Source: Atopobiaceae bacterium
Lineage (GTDB): Bacteria; Actinomycetota; Coriobacteriia; Coriobacteriales; Atopobiaceae
Direction: 5' to 3'
Length of the DNA stretch: 15,792 bases
Assembly: GCA_015258485.1 (NCBI GenBank)
Contig: JABZIF010000014.1
Span: 1-15,792, forward strand
Positions 1-6,284 of this stretch are shown here, piece after piece (position 1 is the first letter of the stretch; each line of letters starts with the position of its first letter). Both the position numbers and the translations under genes were made by a program. The notes under the pieces are model-generated. The model made no database searches. It saw only the letters and a program-made list of their open reading frames with translations, and was not told where the DNA came from.

Positions 1-33
1 AGGTCCAGGGTTCGAACCCCTGACGATCCACCA
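1..33 (+). tRNA. tRNA 3' end (partial, isoacceptor not determinable)
   Basis: This is the 3' portion of a tRNA gene cut by the left window edge. The T-arm is clear: stem CAGGG, loop TTCGAAC, stem CCCTG. It is followed by the acceptor 3' strand ACGATCC, discriminator A and an encoded CCA ending at 33. The matching acceptor 5' strand would be GGATCGT. The anticodon lies outside the window, so the amino acid cannot be assigned; a lysine tRNA is only a vague resemblance. Confidence 0.9.
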
Positions 34-43
34 TTTGAATTTC

Positions 44-73
44 AAACCCCGGCTATGCCGGGGTTTTATTTTT
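44..73 (+). terminator. Rho-independent terminator of the upstream tRNA gene
   Basis: A perfect 10-bp stem (AAACCCCGGC at 44-53 pairing with GCCGGGGTTT at 57-66) encloses a 3-nt TAT loop and runs into a T-rich tail (TTTTATTTTT). It lies 11 nt after the tRNA CCA end and would stop tRNA transcription before fruK. Confidence 0.9.
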
Positions 74-93
74 GTGAGTCACAGAGTTTGTAA

Positions 94-122
94 TTGTCTG
101 TAATGCCTAATTGCGTCATACT
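94..122 (+). promoter_or_regulatory. Candidate sigma-A type promoter for fruK
   Basis: TTGTCT (94-99) and CATACT (117-122) are separated by 17 bp and lie about 40 bp upstream of the fruK start. Both hexamers match the consensus at four or five positions. The assignment rests on sequence match only. Confidence 0.4.
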
Positions 123-160
123 AAAGACTCCATGAGTTTATCGTTGTTGGAGGCCTTGCT

Positions 161-1177
161 GTGATTTATACAATGACGCTTAATCCTGCACTTGACTATG
201 TCATGCACCCAAACACTTTGGACATGGGTTTTACCAATCGTTCTTCTTCAGAAGAACTGCATTGTGGCGGTAATGGCATTAATGTTTCAACGCTTTTAAA
301 TGAGCTTGATGTAGTTACTGTTGCTATGGGCATTGTAGGTGGCTTTACGGGTGACTATTTATTAAGCGATTTACAGCGTCAAGGAATTCCAAGCAACTTT
401 GTAAAACTTGACAGTGGCTTTACACGTATTAATGTCAAGTTAAACGGCATCGTTATGACTATGGTCAACGGTAATGGCCCTCGTATTTCAGAGAAAAAAG
501 TCGAAGAGTTACTTGAGCGTATGGATGTTGTTGGCTCTGGAGACACCCTGGTTCTTACTGGCTCCATTCCTAGTTCTCTTCCAGAAGATATTTACACACG
601 TCTTATGGATCAGCTGGCTGGTCGTGGTATTCAGTTTGTTGTTGATGCTCCGGGTCAGCTTCTTATGGAAGCAATCAAGGCTCAACCATTTTTAATTAAG
701 CCAAACAACCATGAGGTCGGCCGTATCTTTAACGCAAATCCAGAGACGCCTGAAGAGTGCGTCCCGTTTGCTCAAAAACTTCAGGATGGTGGCGCAAGAA
801 ACGTTATTGTATCCTGTGGAGGAGCGGGATCACTTCTTCTTGATGAATATGGAACTCAGCATGTTGTTCCTACTGCTAAGATTCACCTGGTAAATGCTAC
901 AGGTGCTGGAGATTCAATGGTGGCAGGTTTCTTGGCAAAAACTACAGCAGGTTATGATTATGACACTGCACTTATTTATGCATCTGCATGTGGTACAGCT
1001 ACTGCTGCAAGTAAGGGCATTGCTAAGCGATCAACCATTGATCGTGTCGTTACTGCGCTTTATAAGAAGATGGGAAGAGAAATGCCTGCTTCTATTGCAG
1101 AAGAAATTAATATGGCTCGCAAAAAAGCAGAAAGTCGAGAAAATCCTGCTTCTTGGTTAAGTGATGGTGACAAATAG
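161..1177 (+). CDS. fruK: 1-phosphofructokinase (PfkB family)
   Basis: Likely phosphorylates fructose-1-phosphate to fructose-1,6-bisphosphate in the cytosol, the step after PTS fructose uptake. Of 338 residues, the N-terminus (MIYTMTLNPALDY) is typical of the FruK/LacC branch. GGNGINVS at residues 36-43 is PfkB signature 1; the family usually has K where this protein has N. The second signature, ATGAGDSMVAGF, places the catalytic base at D251. The start is GTG at 161, chosen because GGAGG (149-153) sits 7 nt upstream. The protein is about 25 residues longer than most FruK proteins, owing to a charged tail after the PfkB fold. A strong terminator follows, so it appears to be transcribed separately from ptsI. 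No fructose EII or FruR gene is visible. Tagatose-6-phosphate kinase (LacC) is the main alternative, since the two are hard to separate by sequence. Confidence 0.85.
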   Translation: MIYTMTLNPALDYVMHPNTLDMGFTNRSSSEELHCGGNGINVSTLLNELDVVTVAMGIVGGFTGDYLLSDLQRQGIPSNFVKLDSGFTRINVKLNGIVMTMVNGNGPRISEKKVEELLERMDVVGSGDTLVLTGSIPSSLPEDIYTRLMDQLAGRGIQFVVDAPGQLLMEAIKAQPFLIKPNNHEVGRIFNANPETPEECVPFAQKLQDGGARNVIVSCGGAGSLLLDEYGTQHVVPTAKIHLVNATGAGDSMVAGFLAKTTAGYDYDTALIYASACGTATAASKGIAKRSTIDRVVTALYKKMGREMPASIAEEINMARKKAESRENPASWLSDGDK

Positions 1178-1245
1178 AATTGGGAATAAATTAAATCCCT
1201 GGAATAAGCATATGTAAGGATTCATAAAATTTAGTTTGTACATTT

Positions 1246-1282
1246 GAGGCACCCTGTAAAAGATTTTTATAGGGTGTCTTTT
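1246..1282 (+). terminator. Rho-independent terminator after fruK
   Basis: GGCACCCTGTAAAA (from 1248) pairs with TTTTATAGGGTGTC (ending 1278) with a few G-T wobbles and a very short loop. The stem runs straight into TTTT (1279-1282). It separates fruK from ptsI. Confidence 0.85.
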
Positions 1283-1425
1283 CAGATAGAGAAATAGATG
1301 TTTACCGAATAACCTCACTGAAAAATGTTACTCTTAGAGAAGTTAAGTTTGATTCTGTTAGGTACGTATTAGAGATACTACTTTCAGAATGATATGTACC
1401 GCTACGCGGGATGTTAGGAGCAGGT

Positions 1426-3129
1426 ATGTTCAAGGGAGTCAACGCATCAAATGGTATTGGTATTGGCGTTGCTCAGGTCGCCGTAGATCCTGATCTCACC
1501 TTTATTGCGCACAATGTTGTGGATACTGCTGCAGAAAAGACTCGTTATGTAAATGCTGTGACAAAATTTATTTCACAAACTAATGCACAAATTGAGCGGA
1601 TGAAAAAAACTGTTGGTGAAGAAGCTGCTGCCATAATGACCGCTCATATAGAGTTTGCTGAAGATGAAGGTATTAAAGAGGCAGTTACCAGTGCTATTGA
1701 TAGTGGTACCTGTGTTGAACAGGCGGTTACTGATGCTTATGACATGTACTACAACATGTTTTTAGGTATGGAAGATGAGCTATTTCGTGAGCGTGCGGCA
1801 GATGTAGCTGATGTAAAGACTGGCTTGCTTGCAGACCTCCTGGGAAAAGAAGTTGTTGATCTTTCCACGCTTCCAGAGAACTCCGTTATTGTTTGTCATG
1901 AGTTAACTCCTTCAATGACTGCAGATATTGATAAGGACCACGTGGCAGGTATTGTTACCGAGACAGGCGGACGTACTTCTCACTCTGCAATTATTGCTCG
2001 CGCTTTAGAGATTCCTGCGGTACTTTCAGTTTCTGATATTGTTTCTGAAGTTACAACAGGTGTTTCTATTGTTGTTGACGGTACTAACGGTCAGGTTGTT
2101 GTTAACCCTTCAGATACTGAATTGGCAGAATACAAGACACAAGCAGATGCTTATGCGGCAGAAAAGGCAGCTCTTGAGGCATTTCGTGGTAAAGAAACCC
2201 TTACTGCAGATGGTAAAAAGATTCTTCTTGTCGCAAATATAGGTAATCCAGATGACGCAAATGGTGCTGTAGATGCCGATGCAGAGGGCATTGGTTTGTT
2301 CCGTTCTGAATTTCTTTTTATGGACGCAAAGGAGCTTCCGAGCGAGGAAGAGCAATTGGCTGCGTATCAAAAGGTTGCTCTACGTATGAAGGACAAGCCA
2401 GTTATTATACGTACGCTTGATGTCGGTGGTGATAAAGAGATTCCTTATCTCAACATGAAGTCAGAAGAGAATCCGTTTATGGGTTTCCGGGCTATTCGTT
2501 ATTGCCTTAATAACGCCGATCAGTATAAAGTACAACTTCGTGCTTTGCTCCGCGCTTCTGCATTTGGTGACATTAAGATTATGCTTCCTCTGGTAACTAC
2601 CGTTGATGAGGTACGTGAAGCTAAAGACCTTGTTGAAGAGTGTAAGCGCGAGCTTGATGCTGAGGGTGTAGCCTACAATAAGGATATTGAAATTGGCACA
2701 ATGATTGAAACCCCATCTGCGTCACTTATTGCAGATAAGCTGGCTCGTGAGTGTGATTTCTTCTCGATTGGTACTAATGACCTTATTGGCTATACCATGT
2801 GTGCTGATCGCGGTAATGACCGTGTTGCATACCTCTATGAGGTCTATCAGCCATCCGTTCTCCGCTCCCTCAAGTACCTTATTGGTGAGGGCAACAAGGG
2901 GAAGATTATGGTTGGTATGTGTGGTGAAGCAGCTGCAGACCCACTGCTCATTCCAGTTCTTCTTTCCTTCGGCTTGGATGAGTTCTCTGTTTCCGCGCCT
3001 TCTATATTGCGCACGCGTAAGACTATTGCGGCTTGGACTAAAGCTGAGGCTGATGAACTTACTAATCGTGTTATGCAGCTTGATACTGCCGCAGAGGTTA
3101 AAACTTTACTTCAGAAAGAAGCACGTTAA
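1426..3129 (+). CDS. ptsI: PTS Enzyme I (phosphoenolpyruvate-protein phosphotransferase)
   Basis: General cytosolic PTS enzyme that takes phosphate from phosphoenolpyruvate and passes it to HPr. The N-terminal domain binds HPr. The phosphohistidine motif GGRTSHSAII places the active His at residue 186 (H189 in E. coli). The PEP-binding TIM-barrel half carries FRSEFLFM, GTMIETPSA, SIGTNDL and GMCGEAA with the acid/base Cys at 499 (C502 in E. coli). An ATG is possible at 1411, but I start at 1426 because AGGAG (1416-1420) lies 5 nt upstream and because this start (567 residues) aligns the active-site numbering and usual length. One signature segment is slightly off consensus: after SIGTNDL it reads IGYTMCADRGN rather than the common TQYTLAxDRxN. 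The neighbouring fruK also belongs to PTS metabolism, but ptsH is not in the window. Confidence 0.97.
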   Translation: MFKGVNASNGIGIGVAQVAVDPDLTFIAHNVVDTAAEKTRYVNAVTKFISQTNAQIERMKKTVGEEAAAIMTAHIEFAEDEGIKEAVTSAIDSGTCVEQAVTDAYDMYYNMFLGMEDELFRERAADVADVKTGLLADLLGKEVVDLSTLPENSVIVCHELTPSMTADIDKDHVAGIVTETGGRTSHSAIIARALEIPAVLSVSDIVSEVTTGVSIVVDGTNGQVVVNPSDTELAEYKTQADAYAAEKAALEAFRGKETLTADGKKILLVANIGNPDDANGAVDADAEGIGLFRSEFLFMDAKELPSEEEQLAAYQKVALRMKDKPVIIRTLDVGGDKEIPYLNMKSEENPFMGFRAIRYCLNNADQYKVQLRALLRASAFGDIKIMLPLVTTVDEVREAKDLVEECKRELDAEGVAYNKDIEIGTMIETPSASLIADKLARECDFFSIGTNDLIGYTMCADRGNDRVAYLYEVYQPSVLRSLKYLIGEGNKGKIMVGMCGEAAADPLLIPVLLSFGLDEFSVSAPSILRTRKTIAAWTKAEADELTNRVMQLDTAAEVKTLLQKEAR

Positions 3130-3149
3130 TTTTTAATTTGTAAAAGAGA

Positions 3150-3185
3150 AGAAGTGTCCGTCAGCATTTGATGACGGGCACTTCT
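3150..3185. terminator. Shared hairpin terminator between convergent ptsI and the lipid kinase gene
   Basis: A 14-bp stem (AGAAGTGTCCGTCA at 3150-3163 with TGACGGGCACTTCT at 3172-3185, one G-T pair) encloses an 8-nt loop. It lies 20 bp after the ptsI stop and about 60 bp after the minus-strand gene's stop. On the minus strand it is followed by CTTCTCTTTT. The plus-strand tail is poor in T, so termination may be stronger for the minus-strand gene. Confidence 0.65.
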
Positions 3186-3246
3186 AGTATAAATTGGGTT
3201 TATTCATACGGCTTATGGCTTATTTTGACACTCTGAACTTGTATGC

Positions 3247-4182
3247 TCACAATGAAGGCACAATAACTGAGAGCGCATTTGGAACAATTCCAATTACAAA
3301 TTGTTCGGTAAAGGGTAGTTCTTCTCCATCCACCTGAGCAGGTACTTTTTTATGAAAGGTAACGATTGCTCCAGAGATATGACGTTCTGTAATTATCTTT
3401 GAGTTGACGTGTTTGCCGCTTCTTGCAAGACCAAATAGTGTAAGAAGACGTGGGATACTTGGGACTTTAGTGTTATAGCAAACCGTGAGAAGTCCATCGT
3501 TTGGCAGAGCATTGGGACAAATGGTAAAACCTCCGCCATAGGTCGGACCAATTTGAAATGCCATAATAAGTGACTGGAGCTCAACGTCTTTCTCGCCATC
3601 AAAAGATACTGTACAAGGATAGCCCTTACTGCCTGCAGTCATTATTTTGAGACCTGAAGTAAGAAAGAGCACTTCGCCTTCAGCTGAAGTATTGTTGGCC
3701 CGTCTGTTAGTGGTGTCGATAGCTATTGCAGCATCTAAACCAAATGACATGGTTTGCATAAAAAATACGTCGTTAACTTTTCCAATTTCAAATTTTTGTT
3801 TTTGACCGCGGACAAGCTGTGCAAAGGCAGCTTCTGGATCATTAATCTTCATTCCAAGAGTTCGTGCGTAATCATTTCCAGAACCCATTGGTATAACTGC
3901 CAGTGAAGGGCGATTTTCTAGAGGTAACATCATGAGACCGTTGACTACTTCATGAATAACGCCATCTCCGCCAAGAGCAACAACGGTGTCAAAGTTTGCT
4001 GCCTCAGCTGCCATGATACGTGCATCTCCCATGGCAGAGGTAAGTTTAAGCTCATAGCCATCTGTTGCAGATGAATAACTATTAAGGAAGTGGCGGGCAA
4101 ATTCTGCACCTGCAGCACCTTTACCACTATGTGCTGCAGGATTAGCAATGATAAGTGTATGCCCAAGAGGGGAGTGAGACAT
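3247..4182 (-). CDS. Diacylglycerol/lipid kinase family protein (DgkB/YegS-like)
   Basis: Soluble lipid kinase of the DAGK-catalytic fold, probably phosphorylating diacylglycerol or a related lipid at the inner face of the membrane. Of 311 residues, NPAAHSGKG (14-22) is the first nucleotide-binding motif, GGDGVIHEVVNGL (from 71) is the signature loop, and GSGNDYARTLG (from 100) follows. A C-terminal QVDGEEL returns the chain to the active-site domain. Length and motif order match bacterial DgkB/YegS/BmrU proteins. The frame opens 15 codons earlier (ATG at 4227), but no ribosome site precedes that ATG and it overlaps a possible -10 box. I chose the ATG at 4182, which has GGAG about 13 nt upstream, a loose spacing. 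The gene is convergent with ptsI and divergent from the ABC-2 permease. The exact lipid substrate cannot be told from sequence. Confidence 0.9.
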   Translation of the reverse strand: MSHSPLGHTLIIANPAAHSGKGAAGAEFARHFLNSYSSATDGYELKLTSAMGDARIMAAEAANFDTVVALGGDGVIHEVVNGLMMLPLENRPSLAVIPMGSGNDYARTLGMKINDPEAAFAQLVRGQKQKFEIGKVNDVFFMQTMSFGLDAAIAIDTTNRRANNTSAEGEVLFLTSGLKIMTAGSKGYPCTVSFDGEKDVELQSLIMAFQIGPTYGGGFTICPNALPNDGLLTVCYNTKVPSIPRLLTLFGLARSGKHVNSKIITERHISGAIVTFHKKVPAQVDGEELPFTEQFVIGIVPNALSVIVPSL

Positions 4183-4222
4183 TTTGCACCGTTTCTCCGT
4201 ACAGTTAATATCCTTTTCTTTA

Positions 4223-4250
4223 ACCATACTAAGTAAAATAGTGAAAGCAA
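4223..4250 (-). promoter_or_regulatory. Candidate promoter for the lipid kinase gene
   Basis: On the minus strand TTGCTT (4250-4245) and TATGGT (4228-4223) are 16 bp apart, about 40 bp upstream of the chosen start at 4182. The boxes are weak matches to consensus. If real, they exclude the longer protein start at 4227. Confidence 0.3.
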
Positions 4251-4308
4251 TTATTCAATAACGTTTCAAGTTTAAACGGCTTTGCCTGTCTGTGCTAGGA
4301 TAATCAAT

Positions 4309-5220
4309 ATGAAAATCGATAGAAAAGGATATCGTGTGAGCGAATCTTCGATAAAACCTAAAGATTTACAGATTACAGATACCGTTTCTGTAAGTGGTAA
4401 TAAGAAAGATAAAAGTCTTGTTTCGGTATCAGCTCGTGATGCTTGGTATCCAACACACAAACGTGACCAATTTATTTTGCGTCAGCTGGTAAGTAAAGAT
4501 TTTAAGCTTAAGTACAGGCGTAGCATTTTAGGTGTTGTTTGGTCAGTACTTAATCCCTTGCTTATGATGAGCGTTATGGCTGTTGTATTTTCAACTTTTT
4601 TAGGAAATCGTGCAGAAGACGTTGTTAATTACCCGCTGTATCTTATTTTGGGTAATACAGCATTTCAGTTAATGACAGATGCAACAACTATGGGCATGCA
4701 TTCTATTATTGATGCTTCAAGCCTTCTTAAAAAAGTACGAATTAATCGTGTTGTATTTCCTATACAAAAAGTGCTTTTTGCCGTGGTTAATTATCTGTTC
4801 TCTCTTATTGCGGTTGGTATCGTAATGATTGTTTTCCATATCTCACTCACGATATATGCTCTGCTTATTCCTGTTGCATTAATCTTATTAACAGGATTTT
4901 GTATTGGAGTTGCCCTGCTTTTATCGGCATTGGCGGTATTTTTTAGAGATGTTATTCATTTGTGGAGCGTTGTTACTACTGCTTGGATGTATGGTACTCC
5001 TTTGTTTTATTCAATTACTATTATGTCGCCTTGGATGCTTAAAATTGAGCGTTTTAATCCTATGTATCATTTTGTAACGTTTATTAGAGATTGTTTGCTT
5101 TTTCAGCAGTTTCCTGCCACACAGACACTTCTCGGTTGCTTTTTTTCTGCGGTGGGCGCTCTCATTGTGGGATATATCGTATTTCACAAGTTAGAAAAAC
5201 GATTCATATTACATATTTAA
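4309..5220 (+). CDS. ABC-2 type exporter permease (TagG/polysaccharide-export-like)
   Basis: Integral membrane permease of an ABC-2 exporter, the family that moves teichoic acid or polysaccharide chains outward. Of 303 residues, the first ~60 are hydrophilic and cytoplasmic. KDFKLKYRRSILGVVWSVLNPL (59-84 region) is the typical amphipathic entry to the first membrane segment. About six hydrophobic segments follow, at roughly 76-98, 108-125, 155-177, 182-208, 217-240 and 273-292. The C-terminus LEKRFILHI is a short basic tail. Two starts are plausible: ATG 4309 with AGGA 8 nt upstream, or GTG 4336 with AAAAGGA 6 nt upstream (294 residues). No ATPase (TagH-like) or glycosyltransferase gene lies on either side, which is unusual because these permeases need an ATPase partner. 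The substrate is unknown. Confidence 0.85.
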   Translation: MKIDRKGYRVSESSIKPKDLQITDTVSVSGNKKDKSLVSVSARDAWYPTHKRDQFILRQLVSKDFKLKYRRSILGVVWSVLNPLLMMSVMAVVFSTFLGNRAEDVVNYPLYLILGNTAFQLMTDATTMGMHSIIDASSLLKKVRINRVVFPIQKVLFAVVNYLFSLIAVGIVMIVFHISLTIYALLIPVALILLTGFCIGVALLLSALAVFFRDVIHLWSVVTTAWMYGTPLFYSITIMSPWMLKIERFNPMYHFVTFIRDCLLFQQFPATQTLLGCFFSAVGALIVGYIVFHKLEKRFILHI

Positions 5221-5248
5221 TGTTTAAGACAGTAAGAATCCGGATTAA

Positions 5249-5980
5249 CTAGTGTTTTATATTTCTTTTTGAAATTGCGCTGTAACAAAATGTTTCGGGA
5301 TGCCTTCTTGTTTGTGTATATCCAAACATAATACCTTTTGAGTTAAACGAATGACTTTCTATTGCGGCAACGCAGTTATAGAGTCCTAAGGATAAATATT
5401 GATAGTCATCTTCAGTTGCTAATTCAATCGTGATATTTCTCTTACTTTTTTGAATTCGCATCTTAAGAACGTTTTCTAAATATGCATAAATGGAGACCGA
5501 TGCGTCTTCGGCTGTTAGTTGACCAGCAGCTGATGCAAGAAGGTAATCATTATCTATTTGTCGAGAAATTCCATTTAGTTTACGAATGCGCTTAATATGA
5601 ATAAGCGCGTCTCCTGGTTTAAATCCGGTTTGTTGAGAGACTGATTCTGTACAGGTAATGTTTTCAAATATCTTTACGTCAGTAGTTGGAATGAGATTAT
5701 TTCGTTGGGCATATTCTTGAAAAGACTCTAAGCCTTCAAGATTTCTAATATATTTGTCTGTCTTTTTTTGCCAAATAACACGCACACCTTTGCCATGAAT
5801 AGGTTGTAATAGAGCTTCGTCTGAAAGTAGTGTGAGCGCACGTCTAAGCGTATTTCTAGAACAAGAGTATGTTTTTGTAAGTTCTACTTCAGTAGGTAAG
5901 AAGGACTCATAGGCAAATGTTTCGTTAAGAATTTTATTTTTTAAATCTTGATATATTATGTCAAAACACGTACGTGGCAT
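5249..5980 (-). CDS. GntR/HutC family transcriptional regulator, TreR-like
   Basis: DNA-binding repressor or activator with a small-molecule-binding UTRA domain. Of 243 residues, the winged helix-turn-helix spans about 5-70 (LPTEVELTKTY, SRNTLRRALTLL, then the wing HGKGVRVI). The UTRA domain occupies about 95-237. The stretch LEGLESFQEYAQ just after the wing resembles the TreR branch, whose known members sense trehalose-6-phosphate. The start at 5980 has only a weak GAAAG-type ribosome site upstream. The gene is divergent from the sugar ABC importer operon and is the obvious candidate regulator of it and of itself; a TreR-type palindrome lies in the shared upstream region. Its stop is 28 bp from the stop of the convergent ABC-2 permease, with no clear terminator between them. 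The effector is unknown. The locus suggests a maltodextrin-derived sugar or sugar phosphate rather than trehalose-6-phosphate. Confidence 0.85.
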   Translation of the reverse strand: MPRTCFDIIYQDLKNKILNETFAYESFLPTEVELTKTYSCSRNTLRRALTLLSDEALLQPIHGKGVRVIWQKKTDKYIRNLEGLESFQEYAQRNNLIPTTDVKIFENITCTESVSQQTGFKPGDALIHIKRIRKLNGISRQIDNDYLLASAAGQLTAEDASVSIYAYLENVLKMRIQKSKRNITIELATEDDYQYLSLGLYNCVAAIESHSFNSKGIMFGYTQTRRHPETFCYSAISKRNIKH

Positions 5981-6127
5981 ATGTAGTATGTCTTTCTTTA
6001 CATAGATATGCGGAGCGTGAAGAAGCTCAGCGTGTATTCACTGAAATAATTATTAATCTTTTGATAGCGAAGAGAAACAAGTATTTTTGTATTACCATTC
6101 ACCGATAATTTTTAACCGCTTACAAGT

Positions 6128-6145
6128 AAGTTGTTTAAACAACTT
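6128..6145. promoter_or_regulatory. 18-bp perfect palindrome, likely operator of the GntR regulator
   Basis: AAGTTGTTTAAACAACTT is a perfect inverted repeat. Its core TTGTTTAAACAA differs at two symmetric positions from TTGTATATACAA, the form I recall for Bacillus TreR operators. It lies in the divergent region between the TreR-like gene and the sugar importer, directly upstream of and overlapping candidate promoter elements. Repression by blocking RNA polymerase is the simplest reading. Confidence 0.7.
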
Positions 6146-6163
6146 TTTGACTAAGGATATACT
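6135..6163 (+). promoter_or_regulatory. Candidate promoter of the sugar importer operon
   Basis: TATACT (6158-6163) is a good -10 box. The -35 position 17 bp upstream (TTAAAC, 6135-6140) is poor and lies inside the palindromic operator. An alternative -35, TTGACT (6147-6152), would pair with a weak -10 near 6170. Either way the promoter touches the operator and leaves a leader of about 110 nt before the binding-protein start. Confidence 0.45.
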
Positions 6164-6176
6164 TAATTTGTAAATG

Positions 6177-6218
6177 TGAGTATTAAAAATGTTATATATT
6201 CTTAACAAATAATACTCA
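6177..6218 (+). repeat. Nested inverted repeat in the operon leader
   Basis: Outer arms TGAGTATTA (6177-6185) and TAATACTCA (6210-6218) are perfect 9-bp complements. Between them TGTTA (6190-6194) and TAACA (6203-6207) form an inner pair. The whole could be a leader RNA hairpin or a second protein-binding site. No T-run follows, so it is not an obvious terminator. It does not match a riboswitch class I recognise. Confidence 0.6.
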
Positions 6219-6233
6219 TGGTGTTTTGGGCAG

Positions 6234-6262
6234 ATTTGACAGTCTTGAAAAGGATGTCAAAT
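6234..6262 (+). repeat. Hairpin just upstream of the binding-protein ribosome site
   Basis: ATTTGACA (6234-6241) and TGTCAAAT (6255-6262) are perfect 8-bp arms around a 13-nt loop. The hairpin ends 10 nt before the strong AGGAGGAG ribosome site (6273-6280). It could stabilise the transcript's 5' end or influence initiation. Confidence 0.5.
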
Positions 6263-6284
6263 GCGCTATTTGAGGAGGAGTTTT

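Noticed and set aside
1..73. tRNA 3' end as a possible phage or island attachment site
   Set aside because: No integrase, direct repeat of the tRNA 3' end, or foreign-looking gene was seen downstream. fruK and ptsI are core metabolic genes.
1361..1409. Possible hairpins in the ptsI leader (GGTACGTA with TATGTACC; CCGC-TAC-GCGG)
   Set aside because: The stems are only 8 bp with a 24-nt loop and 4 bp. They are too weak to call, and no antiterminator or terminator pair is evident.
2110..2370. 86-codon open frame antisense to ptsI
   Set aside because: It lies wholly inside the well-conserved ptsI coding sequence, has no ribosome site and has unnatural composition. The same applies to antisense frames inside the binding protein gene (6891-7220), msmK, glgP and gdhA (15316-15720).
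5221..5248. AATCCGGATT palindrome between the convergent permease and GntR genes
   Set aside because: At 10 bp with no loop and no T-run it is likely chance and cannot serve as a terminator.
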